A stretch of DNA of 64,000 bases from DATEPR01 sp963780635 (lineage in GTDB: Bacteria; Actinomycetota; Actinomycetes; Mycobacteriales; Pseudonocardiaceae): contig CAWACW010000011.1 of assembly GCA_963780635.1 (NCBI GenBank), forward strand, positions 496,001 to 560,000, given 5' to 3'. Made by a program: the position numbers and the translations under genes. Below are positions 9,842 to 18,443 of this stretch, in pieces. Position 1 is the first letter of the stretch, and every line of letters begins with the position of its first letter. The notes under the pieces are model-generated. The model saw only the letters and a list, made by a program, of their open reading frames with translations, was not told the DNA's origin and did no database searches.

Positions 9842-10694
9842 CGGGCTCCCTCCACAGCTGATCGGCCAGTCGCTCCATGAACTGAACGGATTCGGTCTGG
9901 CTCAACGCTCTGCGGGCCAAATCATCGAAGGTCAGCCTACACTTTGCGACCTCTTTCTCCTTCTCGATAAGGATCGAACCAGCAACGTGCTCGACATAGC
10001 CGACGTCTGCTTCCTCGTCGTCAGGGAAGCTCAGCAAGGTGAAGTTGGAATGCAGGCCATCGTGGTTGCCGATGGGTCGGGGCAGCACCTGGATGGCCAC
10101 CGTCTCCAGTTCGGCCGCCAGCACCAGGTAGGTCAACTGCTCGCGCATGACGCGCGGCGACAGGTCCCGGCGCAGCACGGTCTCGTCCAGGATCGCGTGC
10201 ACCGCGATCGGATCGGTGGGTGAGGTCAATCGCTTCTGCCTGTGCCTGCGGATCTCCACTGCCAGCTCGATCTCCTGCGCCGTGAACGACTCGGTCGTGT
10301 TGTCATACAGGGAACGGATGTAGTCGGCCGTTTGTAGCAGGCCGGGCACGAACGCAGGTTGTACCTCGCGGATGCGGCTGGCTTCGTCCTCCATGCTTAC
10401 GTAGCCGTAGTCGTCCAAGCCGTAGGCGTGGTACCAGCCTTTCTCCCGAGCCCGGTCGGCCATCGCCAGATAGGGATCCCAGGCGTTGATGGCCAGACCG
10501 TAGAGATCGAGCATGGCCCGCAGGTCGTGATAGCGCGGAACCTGTTGCCCCAGCTCGATCCGGCTCATCCGCCGATGGTCAAAGTGCAGCCGCTTCGCCG
10601 CGTCCTGCTGACTCAGGCCGGTCGCCGCGCGCAACCGGCGCAGGGTGCGAGCGAACTGGCGTCGCCGAAACGTCGTCCTCGGTTGTTGCGTCAC
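9804..10694 (-). CDS. XRE-family regulator with DUF5753 domain
   Basis: 296 residues from GTG 10694. The N-terminal helix-turn-helix contains LRRLRAATGLSQQDAAKRL and HRRMSRIELG. The remaining ~200 residues are the DUF5753 ligand-type domain (FVPGLLQTADYIRSLY, LVLAAELETVAIQVLPRP). It pairs with the DUF397 gene that overlaps its end. Upstream, 112 bp before the start, lie six tandem 19-bp repeats that could be operators (inference). Confidence 0.93.
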   Translation of the reverse strand: MTQQPRTTFRRRQFARTLRRLRAATGLSQQDAAKRLHFDHRRMSRIELGQQVPRYHDLRAMLDLYGLAINAWDPYLAMADRAREKGWYHAYGLDDYGYVSMEDEASRIREVQPAFVPGLLQTADYIRSLYDNTTESFTAQEIELAVEIRRHRQKRLTSPTDPIAVHAILDETVLRRDLSPRVMREQLTYLVLAAELETVAIQVLPRPIGNHDGLHSNFTLLSFPDDEEADVGYVEHVAGSILIEKEKEVAKCRLTFDDLARRALSQTESVQFMERLADQLWREPDVCRPRLAQEQP

Positions 10695-10806
10695 GGTGCA
10701 CCCCCAGTGATTGGCCCGGTGCACAACGTAGCGGCGAGAGAACAGAATCAGGATTCCCAGAACTGGCAACCGCGCGTGTCGACCCTGCACCGGCCGACAC
10801 CCGGCG

Positions 10807-10920
10807 CCGGACAGTGCTGGAAGGGCCGGACAGTGCTGGAAGGGCCGGACAGTGCTGGAAGGGCCGGACAGTGCTGGAAGGGCCGGACAGTGCTGGAAGG
10901 GCCGGACAGCACTGGAAGGT
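10807..10920. repeat. Six tandem 19-bp repeats
   Basis: The unit is CCGGACAGTGCTGGAAGGG. Copies 1-5 (10807-10901) are identical and the sixth (10902-10920) differs at three positions. There are no spacers, so this is not a CRISPR array. The array sits between the 3' end of the PIN-toxin gene and the promoter side of the XRE/DUF397 pair. Confidence 0.97.
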
Positions 10921-10942
10921 AAGGGCCCTGCTCGGCCGGTGC

Positions 10943-11461
10943 CTACTTGCTCCGGTCGCTCCTGTCCGCGGCCTTGCCGGCACGATCCGGTCGGCCGTGT
11001 GCCGGCTTACGAGGCTGACCTGCGCGGCTGGGCCAGTACTTGGGCGGTTCGAAGCGAGGGTCGATCATTTTATATCGTTTGCCGGATTGCAGGGACTGAA
11101 TTTCCACAAGCCGTTGCCCGTCTGCTTGCTCCAGGTCAGCAACCACTTGTCGAATGGCGGCGATGACAGACGCTATCGCGAGTGCCAGGCCTTCCATTCC
11201 GCGGCGCGTGTCCTGCTTGTAGCGGATATGGTGGAGGCCGGAGTCCCTGATCGCCTTCGACTCTTCGATGCTGTCAAGTTGGGCGCTGTCGTTGGTTACC
11301 AGAGCGTCATATTGGCGACGCTTGGCGTCCGGCAGCAGGAAACGGTCCTTCTTGCCCTTCCCGCCTACTTGCTCGACATGCTCGACCGTGTGCTCTCTGA
11401 GCAGGTGCCGGATGGGCTCGACAAGCTGCGGGGGGACATCCTCATCGAGCAGCAGACGCAT
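10943..11461 (-). CDS. PIN-like (DUF5615-type) toxin of a TA pair
   Basis: 172 residues. The N-terminus MRLLLDEDVPPQLVEPIRHLL is the typical first strand and helix of DUF5615-like PIN nucleases, with acidic residues DED; a second acidic site is in DALVTNDSAQLD. The family cleaves RNA with divalent metal ions. The C-terminal ~50 residues are basic (RAGQPRKPAHGRPDRAGK) and longer than usual. It starts 6 bp after the DUF433 gene, in the antitoxin-toxin order. Confidence 0.8.
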   Translation of the reverse strand: MRLLLDEDVPPQLVEPIRHLLREHTVEHVEQVGGKGKKDRFLLPDAKRRQYDALVTNDSAQLDSIEESKAIRDSGLHHIRYKQDTRRGMEGLALAIASVIAAIRQVVADLEQADGQRLVEIQSLQSGKRYKMIDPRFEPPKYWPSRAGQPRKPAHGRPDRAGKAADRSDRSK

Positions 11462-11467
11462 ACAACC

Positions 11468-12109
11468 TCACGCAACGGCCTTGTCACGGTACTCATCCAC
11501 GTACACCGCGAAATCTCGTGCTCCCCGTGCGGCATCAGGACTGACCGGCGGGTAATAGCTGACGATGTCCTCGGGTGCGAGCCCGTCCTGGACAAGCGCC
11601 GAAACCACGTCATAGGGAACGCGGGTGCCTTCGATAACCGGATAGCCGCCTCGGACGTCGGGGTCGACTTCGATGCCGGGTTTCGGCCTGCGGAGAGCGA
11701 CAACTTCTCGGTCATTGGTCCCCTGAAAAGAACCAAGGATGTCGCCCATCTGGGCGATGACGAAATTACCAGGACTACGTGTGAGGTCTATCGCGAAATC
11801 GTCGGAAATCCACGTCACGTCCTTGCCGACCGCGACGAGTTGGTAGGACGAAAGATGTTCTGTCTCGCCAAGTAGTCGGAGGTTGTGCACGGCCTTCCGT
11901 ACACGCTGCAGTGGGACGTCTTTGGCCCTCAGATAGACGAACGTACGGAGCGCGATCACGTCCTGGAAGGAGTATGCGACCCGACCACCACGAACGTGGA
12001 AGCTCGGCGAGAGCAGCGGGCCATCGTTCGAGCGCTCCGACCGCCAATAGGAGAGTTGGCGCAGCGACGCACCGCTGAGGGCGGCCGCAACGACCGACGG
12101 ATACGACAC
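11468..12109 (-). CDS. DUF433 antitoxin with N-terminal MerR-like helix-turn-helix
   Basis: About 213 residues from GTG 12109, preceded by GGGGAGG; GTG 12115 is the alternative. The N-terminus has a MerR-like DNA-binding segment (GASLRQLSYWRSE, YSFQDVIALRTFVYLR). The C-terminus is a DUF433 domain with GYPVIEGTRVPYDVVSALVQDG and DIVSYYPPVSPDAARGARDF. DUF433 proteins are antitoxins for PIN-type partners; the MerR-like half probably binds the operon's own promoter. It lies directly upstream of the PIN gene. Confidence 0.87.
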   Translation of the reverse strand: MSYPSVVAAALSGASLRQLSYWRSERSNDGPLLSPSFHVRGGRVAYSFQDVIALRTFVYLRAKDVPLQRVRKAVHNLRLLGETEHLSSYQLVAVGKDVTWISDDFAIDLTRSPGNFVIAQMGDILGSFQGTNDREVVALRRPKPGIEVDPDVRGGYPVIEGTRVPYDVVSALVQDGLAPEDIVSYYPPVSPDAARGARDFAVYVDEYRDKAVA

Positions 12110-12249
12110 AGACACCTCCCCACCCTCTGAACCGCTGACCACTGCGGGTCCCAGGCCCCGATGGACGAACATCACGCAGCTCGACCATCGCGATCAGTGA
12201 CGATAGCTCACGATCTCACTGGCCGGTGTCCGCCACGCCTCCTCGCTGG

Positions 12250-13209
12250 TCAGAGGGCGGCTGCTTCGCCCCGTCCGGCCGACTTCGGGCGATCGAGAGG
12301 TGTCGTGCCGACTGGCGTCGCCGACGCGCTGACCGCATGGGGTTGGCGCCGTCGGGACAGGGCCACGCCTGCCAGGACGACGACCATGCCGAGCAGGATG
12401 CGGACGTTCCATTCCTCGTGCAGGAAGAAGACGCCCAGCAGCACCGACACGATCGGGATCAGGTAGCCGACCGACGTGGCCATGACCACGCCCTCGTCCT
12501 CGATCAACCGGTTGTTCAGGACGAACGCCACGCCCGTCCCCATGATGCCCAGGATGGCCACCGCGATCAGCGGCCCGACACTCAGGTGCACCGGGTCCAG
12601 CCCACCGGTGAACGGCATCGCGATCGCGACCAGCACCACGCCACCGGTCAGCTGCGAGGCGGACAGCGCGACGGAGGAGAGCTTCCCGGACAGGTTCCGC
12701 CCGATGTAGGCGTAGCTGACGGCATAACTGATCGCGGCGATCAGGCACACCAGCGCACCCCAGCTGGCCACGCCCGCCGCCTGCCACGGCGCGAAGATCA
12801 CCAGCGTGCCCGCGAAGCCGACGAGCAGGCCGATCGTGCGCAGTGCGCCGAGGTGGCGCTCGGTGCCGATCGCGACGGTGATCAACAGCGCCCACAGCGG
12901 CGTCGTCGAGTTCATCACGCCGGCGATCCCGGAGTCGACGCTCTGCTCGCCGACGGCGAACAGCGTGAACGGCAACGCGCTGCCGAACAGTGCGGGCACC
13001 AGCATCTTGGCCCAGGTCCGCCAGTCCTTGGGCATCCTGGCGTTCGTGACGATGGCGAGGCCGACGATCACGATGGCGCCGAGGGCGAGCCGGATCAGCG
13101 TGATCTGGATCGGGGACAGGCCACCGAGTGCGATCTTGATCCACAGAAAGCTGGACCCCCACACGAGTGCCAGCGACACGAACCGCACGAGACTCGCCCA
13201 GGACCGCAT
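12250..13209 (-). CDS. EamA/DMT-family exporter
   Basis: 319 residues from ATG 13209 with about ten membrane helices and two EamA repeats: the first begins VRFVSLALVWGSSFLWIKIA, the second SWGALVCLIAAISYAVSYAY. The end of the second repeat has the family-like GYLIPIVSVLLGVFFLHE. These proteins export metabolites or amino acids across the cytoplasmic membrane; the substrate is unknown. It is divergent from a LysR regulator with 81 bp between the starts, the usual arrangement for local control. Confidence 0.92.
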   Translation of the reverse strand: MRSWASLVRFVSLALVWGSSFLWIKIALGGLSPIQITLIRLALGAIVIVGLAIVTNARMPKDWRTWAKMLVPALFGSALPFTLFAVGEQSVDSGIAGVMNSTTPLWALLITVAIGTERHLGALRTIGLLVGFAGTLVIFAPWQAAGVASWGALVCLIAAISYAVSYAYIGRNLSGKLSSVALSASQLTGGVVLVAIAMPFTGGLDPVHLSVGPLIAVAILGIMGTGVAFVLNNRLIEDEGVVMATSVGYLIPIVSVLLGVFFLHEEWNVRILLGMVVVLAGVALSRRRQPHAVSASATPVGTTPLDRPKSAGRGEAAAL

Positions 13210-13290
13210 GTGCTCACTGTCCGTCCGGCAAAGCATAAGCACAAGCGAAATTTACTTCGTGACTGTTAAGCAGCGCTGTATGGTTGCGGA

Positions 13291-14208
13291 GTGTTGGACG
13301 TACGCAGGCTCAGGGTGCTCCGTTCGGTCGTGACCAGCGGCTCGATCAGTGCTGCGGCGGCGAATCTCGGCTACACCGCGTCGGCGGTCAGCCAGCAGAT
13401 CGGTGTGCTGGAACGGGAAGCGGGCATCCAGCTGCTGGAGAAGGCCGGCCGGGGCGTGCGGCCGACGGCGGCGGGCAGGCTGCTGGCCCGGCACGCCGAC
13501 GAGATCATGAGCCGGCTGACCGCCGCCGAGAACGAACTGGCCGACCTGCGAGCGGGCCGCACCGGCAGGCTGCGGGTGCTCTACTTCGCGACCGCCGGAG
13601 CCGCTCTCGTGCCGCCCGCGGTCGCCGCGTTCACCGAGCGGTTCCCGGGCGTGCGGCTGGACCTACGCCTGCACGAGCCCGCCTACGCGGCCGACCAGGC
13701 CGCGACCGGCGCCGCGGACATCCAGCTCGTGGTGCTTCGCCCGGACACCGTCGGCGGGCGCGGGATCACGCTCGTGCACCTGCTGGACGACGTCTACCAC
13801 CTGGTGCTGCCGCGCGGGCACCGGCTGGCCGAGCGGGAGACCGTCGAGCTGACCGATCTGGCCGACGATCCGTGGGTGGACAACGAGTTCCCGCCGGGCG
13901 TGTGCCGGGACATCATGCTGGAGGCGTTCGCCGCCGCCGGTTTCGCGCCGAATTTCGTCGTGGAGTCCGACGACTACCCGACGGCACAAGGCTTCGTCGC
14001 GGCTGGCCTGGGCGTCACGATGGTGCCGAGCCTGGCGCTGGGCAGCGTGCACCCTGGCGTGGTGGTGCGGGAGCTGACCAACCCGAGGCCGGTCCGGGCG
14101 ATCTACGCCGCCCTGTCCGACGGCGTCGCCGAGCATCCGACGGTCACCGGCATGGTGGACGCGCTGCGCGCGGCCGCCGCGGCCGTCACTTCTGCCGGCT
14201 CTTACTGA
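13291..14208 (+). CDS. LysR-family transcriptional regulator
   Basis: 305 residues from GTG 13291. The N-terminal winged helix reads LRVLRSVVTSGSISAAAANL with the recognition helix TASAVSQQIGVLERE. The C-terminal effector domain runs from GRLRVLYFATAG to the end and includes GLGVTMVPSLAL. It probably controls the divergent exporter. Its last 23 bases overlap the 3' end of the convergent kinase gene. Confidence 0.95.
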   Translation: MLDVRRLRVLRSVVTSGSISAAAANLGYTASAVSQQIGVLEREAGIQLLEKAGRGVRPTAAGRLLARHADEIMSRLTAAENELADLRAGRTGRLRVLYFATAGAALVPPAVAAFTERFPGVRLDLRLHEPAYAADQAATGAADIQLVVLRPDTVGGRGITLVHLLDDVYHLVLPRGHRLAERETVELTDLADDPWVDNEFPPGVCRDIMLEAFAAAGFAPNFVVESDDYPTAQGFVAAGLGVTMVPSLALGSVHPGVVVRELTNPRPVRAIYAALSDGVAEHPTVTGMVDALRAAAAAVTSAGSY

Positions 14209-15808
14209 TCACCGACACGTTGTCGATCAGCACGGTTCCGTTGACCTCGACGAACTTGAACGAGTACGTGTCGTCGGTGGACTTGCCGTGCTTCGGGCTG
14301 ACCTTGATGCGGGCCACCATCGCGCCGGCGCCGTGCTGCACGGCGCCGCCCAGTGCCACGTCCTTCACCGCGCCCCAGGTTCGCGCGTAGGCCGCCGCGC
14401 CACCGTTGCGGGCCTGCTCCTGCGGCGTCAGCAACCCGAACGCCTGGGCCACCTGGCCGGGCAGCAGGGACGTGTAGGCGTGCAGCGTCGCGAGCATGCC
14501 GGCTGCCGTGGGCGTGGCGGACAACGGCGCGGGCGGCGCCTCGGTCGTCGTGGTGGTGGCGGCGGTCGTGGGTGGCGCGCTGAACGTCGGCTGCGGTGTC
14601 GGCAGGGGAGCGTTCACCACGGACGGACTGGCCGGGCCGGCCAGCGCCGCCGGTGCGGACTGCGCGCCGGACCGATCCACGAACTGGTTGGCCACCAGGA
14701 TGCCGATCAACGCGGCGACGACGATCGCGGCGACCGTCAGCAACCGCTTGCGCCACACCGGACCCGCCGACCTGGCAGGCGGGCTGCCGTATCCCTGTGC
14801 CTGCGGGCCGACCTGGTAGGGCCGGGGCGGGGTCGGCGGCGGCGGTGCCGCGTAGGCCCCGCGCTGCGGCGGTTGCCAGGTGCGCACGGTCGACGGCTCG
14901 GCCATGAGGTCGGGCCGGGGCGGGGTCAACGGGCCTGCCTCGCCGATCGGCGTCGGGCCGGTGCTCGGGCCGATCGTCACCGCGGACTGGCCTGCGGCGA
15001 CGGCCCCCAGCGCCCTGGCGACCTCGGTCATCGTCGGGCGGTCGTTGGGTGAGGCTCGCAGCATGACCATCAGCAGGGCGGTGAGCGGACCGGCCTTGCG
15101 CGGCGGGATGGTCCGGCACGCGGCCACGGCGTGCAGCAGCGCCAGCGTGTTCTCACCGGTACCGAACGGCGGATGCCCCTCGACGGCCGCGTACACGGTC
15201 GAGGCCAGCGAGAACACGTCCGACGGCGGGCCGGGGTTCTCGCCCTTGGCCACCTCGGGCGCCAGGTAGGCGGGCGTACCGGCGAGCATCCCGGTGGCGG
15301 TGACGGTGACGTCGCCGGTGGCCCGGGAGATGCCGAAGTCGGTGATCTTGACGATGCCGTCGTCGGTGAGCAACACGTTGCCCGGCTTGATGTCCCGGTG
15401 CACGATGCCGGCCAGGTGCGCGGCCGTCAGCGCGGTGGCGACCTGCGCGCCGATCCGTGCCACCTCCTGCGGCGACAGCGGACCGCGCTTGTCCAGCACG
15501 GCGGACAGGCTCTGGGACGGCACGTACTCCATGATCAGCACCGGCTGGCCCGCGTCCTCGACCACGTCGTAGACGGCGACCGCGTTCGGGTGCTGTAACC
15601 GTGCCGCGATCCGGCCCTCGCGCATGGCCCGCTCCCGGGCCTCGTGCGCCTCGGCCGCGGACAGGCCCGGCGACAGCAGCAGTTGCTTCAGCGCGACCGT
15701 GCGGTGCAGACGCTCGTCGTGCGCCTGCCAGACGACACCCATCGCTCCGCTGCCGATGTGCTCGGTCAACCGGTAGCGATCGGCGATCAGCCGACCGACC
15801 TCACTCAC
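14186..15808 (-). CDS. Transmembrane Ser/Thr protein kinase
   Basis: 540 residues. The Hanks-type kinase domain (about 10-265) has GSGAMGVVWQA, the invariant Lys in VALKQL, catalytic loop HRDIKPGNVLL, DFGISR and APEVAKG. A Pro-rich juxtamembrane linker follows, then one helix (KRLLTVAAIVVAALIGILVA) and a Thr/Pro-rich stem with an extracellular domain of about 110 residues ending FVEVNGTVLIDNVSVIS. No PASTA repeats are present. Its GTG overlaps the stop of the preceding kinase (GTGA), so the two kinases are co-translated and may cross-phosphorylate. Confidence 0.95.
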   Translation of the reverse strand: MSEVGRLIADRYRLTEHIGSGAMGVVWQAHDERLHRTVALKQLLLSPGLSAAEAHEARERAMREGRIAARLQHPNAVAVYDVVEDAGQPVLIMEYVPSQSLSAVLDKRGPLSPQEVARIGAQVATALTAAHLAGIVHRDIKPGNVLLTDDGIVKITDFGISRATGDVTVTATGMLAGTPAYLAPEVAKGENPGPPSDVFSLASTVYAAVEGHPPFGTGENTLALLHAVAACRTIPPRKAGPLTALLMVMLRASPNDRPTMTEVARALGAVAAGQSAVTIGPSTGPTPIGEAGPLTPPRPDLMAEPSTVRTWQPPQRGAYAAPPPPTPPRPYQVGPQAQGYGSPPARSAGPVWRKRLLTVAAIVVAALIGILVANQFVDRSGAQSAPAALAGPASPSVVNAPLPTPQPTFSAPPTTAATTTTTEAPPAPLSATPTAAGMLATLHAYTSLLPGQVAQAFGLLTPQEQARNGGAAAYARTWGAVKDVALGGAVQHGAGAMVARIKVSPKHGKSTDDTYSFKFVEVNGTVLIDNVSVISKSRQK

Positions 15809-17229
15809 CAGCGCTCCTCGTGTTCGTCGCGGTCACGATTTCTGATTGCTCTGCGCTCGGTGACGCCGGGGGCTGCGACGGCGTTGTCGTCATCGATCGG
15901 CGGCTCGGAGGGTGCCGTGGCTGCCGTCGTGGTGGTCACCGGCGGGGCCGTGGTCGTGGTGGTCGGCGGCGCCGTGGTGGTGGTCGTCGGGGCCGTCGTC
16001 GGCGCTGTGGTGCGCTGCCGGACCTCAGTCTGCGTCGGGATCGTGAACGACGTGGGTGGCGGCACCGGATTGAAGTTCGGCTGCGACGGGTTGGTGACGT
16101 TGTTCACCTGCGGCCGCGTCGGCGCGTTGTTGCCGCCGAACAGCCCGGACGCCAGGATCACCGCCGCCAGCGCTGCCACGGCCGCGACACCGACTCCGGC
16201 CAGGATCATCGGCCGCTTGCTGCGCTTCGCCGGCGCGTACGGCCTGGCTGCCGTCGTACCGCGGCTGGTGCCCATGCCGGGACCGCCGACCGTGGTGACC
16301 GCGCGGGTCCGGTCGGCCACCGTGGGATCGAATCCGCCTGCGATGGCGGTGGGAGCGGCCATCCCGGCGAGCGTGTTGGGGCCGAGCGGGCGGATGTCCG
16401 GCCGGGAACCGCGCGCGACGGCGTCCAGCCAGCGGGCCGCGGTGATCGACGTGGGCCGGGCGGCCGGGTCGGCGTTGAGCAGCTGGATCAGGACGTCGGT
16501 GAGGATGCCCGCCTGCTGCGGCGGGTTGATCCGCCCTGCGGCGACCGCGTGCAGCAGGCCCAGGGTGTTCTCGCTCATGCCGAACGGCGGCTCGCCCTCG
16601 ACGGCCGCGTACAGCGTCGAACCCAGCGAGAACACGTCCGCCGGTGCCTCCGGCGGGCGGCCGTAGGCCACCTCGGGGGCCAGGTAGGCGGGGGTGCCCG
16701 CGATCAGGCCGGTCTTGGTGACGGCCACGTCGCCCTGTGCCCGCGAGATGCCGAAGTCGGTGATCTTGACGGTGCCGTTGTCGCCGAGCAGCACGTTCGC
16801 GGGCTTGATGTCCCGGTGCACGATGCCTGCCGCGTGCGCGGCGACCAGCGCGTGCGCCACCTGGGCGCCGATCCGGCCGACCTCGTCGGGCTGCAGCACA
16901 CCGCGCTCGGCCATCTCCGCGGCCAGGCTGCGGGACGGCACGTACTCCATGACCAGCCAGGGGGCGTCGTCCTCGTCCACGACGTCGAACACGCTGACCG
17001 CGTTGGGATGGTGCAGGCGGGCGGCGATCCGGCCCTCACGCATGGCCCGCTCGCGAGCCTCGTTGGCGTCCTCCGGATCCAGCCCAGGCTCCAGCCGCAA
17101 CTGCTTGACCGCCACGGCACGCCGCAGTCGTTCGTCGTAGGCCTGCCATACGACGCCCATGGCGCCACTGCCGATGCGCCTGTCCAGGCGGTATCGGCCA
17201 CCGACGAGCCGTCCTTCTTCAGAGGTCAC
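15805..17229 (-). CDS. Transmembrane Ser/Thr protein kinase
   Basis: 474 residues, a close paralogue of the downstream kinase. The kinase domain has GSGAMGVVWQAYDERL, VAVKQL, HRDIKPANVLL, DFGISRAQGD and APEVAYG. One membrane helix (MILAGVGVAAVAALAAVILA) is followed by a Thr-rich outer tail without a folded domain and a charged end (RNRDRDEHEERW). Two such genes with GTGA overlap indicate tandem duplication and one transcript. The two single-pass membrane genes upstream on the same strand are likely parts of the same system. Confidence 0.95.
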   Translation of the reverse strand: MTSEEGRLVGGRYRLDRRIGSGAMGVVWQAYDERLRRAVAVKQLRLEPGLDPEDANEARERAMREGRIAARLHHPNAVSVFDVVDEDDAPWLVMEYVPSRSLAAEMAERGVLQPDEVGRIGAQVAHALVAAHAAGIVHRDIKPANVLLGDNGTVKITDFGISRAQGDVAVTKTGLIAGTPAYLAPEVAYGRPPEAPADVFSLGSTLYAAVEGEPPFGMSENTLGLLHAVAAGRINPPQQAGILTDVLIQLLNADPAARPTSITAARWLDAVARGSRPDIRPLGPNTLAGMAAPTAIAGGFDPTVADRTRAVTTVGGPGMGTSRGTTAARPYAPAKRSKRPMILAGVGVAAVAALAAVILASGLFGGNNAPTRPQVNNVTNPSQPNFNPVPPPTSFTIPTQTEVRQRTTAPTTAPTTTTTAPPTTTTTAPPVTTTTAATAPSEPPIDDDNAVAAPGVTERRAIRNRDRDEHEERW

Positions 17230-17423
17230 CCGAGAGCCCCCAACGAGGTCGTGAGTCGCGCCGGCGAGCGTCCACCGCCGGCCGGCCGCTTCGGCCAGCC
17301 GCGTGACAGGTACCCGGTTGAGTCACGAGGCACAGGGTATTGGCTTACCCGCTGTGCTCGGGCCTCAACCCCGGACTCGTCCGGAAGGTCCAGCTGTTTG
17401 GGGTCGCAAGGCTACCTGAATCA

Positions 17424-18236
17424 TCAGCCGTGTTGGGCAGAGAGCAGCTCAGCACCGCTGATGAGCGGGTTGTGACCACCGGTGACGTTGAGTAGTTCGA
17501 CAACGCGTAGCCACGTGCCGTCCGGTTCCCGCATCCGGACCACGGCCTGCACGGTGTCCGAGCCGGTCTGTGTGACGCTCTCGACCTCGACGTCGCGCAG
17601 CGAGTGCCACGCCTGGTCGAACCCGGTGGACTCGCCTGCCAGCAGCGAGGGCGAGAGCAACTGGGACGCGAGCCCCGGGCTGGTCGCCGCGAGTTGATAG
17701 AAGGTCGTGACGACCTGTGCGGCCGAAATCCGCTCGGTCGACGGCGCGGGCAGCCGCGGAGTGGCCGTCGTCGCCGAGGGTGCGGCTGAGCCGATGACCG
17801 TGCCGGTGGCGCGCCCGGTCGCGATCGAGCCCGTCCGGCCCGCCGGTCTGTCCGGCGCCGGCGCGGGTGCGGTGCCGGACAGCTGCGCGGCCACCTTGTC
17901 CGGCCGCAGTGCGCCGACCCCGGTGAGCACGGTGTCGCCCAGTGCCGACGTGCTCGTGGTGGCAGGCCGGTGGGTGAAGGTGGACGCCGCGTAGACGGAG
18001 CCGCACAGCGCGAGCGACCCGAGGGCGAGCCCGGCCAGCTTGGCGCCCTTGGCCAGCCAGCCACGCTGTGGCTCGGGTGACCCGACGGAAATGCCGAGCA
18101 GGTCGTCCATGAGCTGGACGGTCGCTGCCTCATAGGCGGACGGGATCCGGACCGGGCCTTCTTGCCGCCTGATCAGATCCACGACCGTGACCGAACCCGC
18201 CTCATGCCGACGGTGTCCGCTAGTCGGACGATCCAC
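17424..18236 (-). CDS. Single-pass membrane protein associated with the kinase pair
   Basis: About 270 residues from GTG 18236, chosen because CGGAGG lies 6-7 bases upstream. A cytoplasmic stretch containing YEAATVQLMDDLLGISVG precedes one helix (LAGLALGSLALCGSVYAAS). The outer part has a Pro/Ala/Thr linker and a C-terminal alpha/beta domain from about SAAQVVTTFYQLAATSPGLA to ELLNVTGGHNPLISG. This domain layout resembles that of the next upstream gene and the outer domain of the kinase at 14186, suggesting one sensory module. No named family recognised. Confidence 0.8.
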   Translation of the reverse strand: MDRPTSGHRRHEAGSVTVVDLIRRQEGPVRIPSAYEAATVQLMDDLLGISVGSPEPQRGWLAKGAKLAGLALGSLALCGSVYAASTFTHRPATTSTSALGDTVLTGVGALRPDKVAAQLSGTAPAPAPDRPAGRTGSIATGRATGTVIGSAAPSATTATPRLPAPSTERISAAQVVTTFYQLAATSPGLASQLLSPSLLAGESTGFDQAWHSLRDVEVESVTQTGSDTVQAVVRMREPDGTWLRVVELLNVTGGHNPLISGAELLSAQHG

Positions 18237-18443
18237 GCGTTGCCTCCGTGCGTGTTGTGTTCGGGGCAACTCGTACCGTGAGTCGAATGCCCGATGCCAG
18301 TGGCTGTCGGTGGATCACACTTTTGTGGCGACAAACGGTCGCATGTTGTCACTCAGTTGGAGCAGTCAACCGTCATTCGGTAGGCCGCTGAGTGACTGTT
18401 CACGCTGTCGTGTTCGTCCGCTGACAACGTGCCGGATTATCCC

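Noticed and set aside
10807..10920. CRISPR-like array
   Set aside because: The 19-bp units abut without spacers and no cas genes are present.
10579..10983. Relationship between the C-terminal string SAGRGEAAAL in this ORF and the same string ending the EamA exporter
   Set aside because: The ORF is a shadow of the XRE gene; the DNA of the two sites differs and the match looks coincidental.
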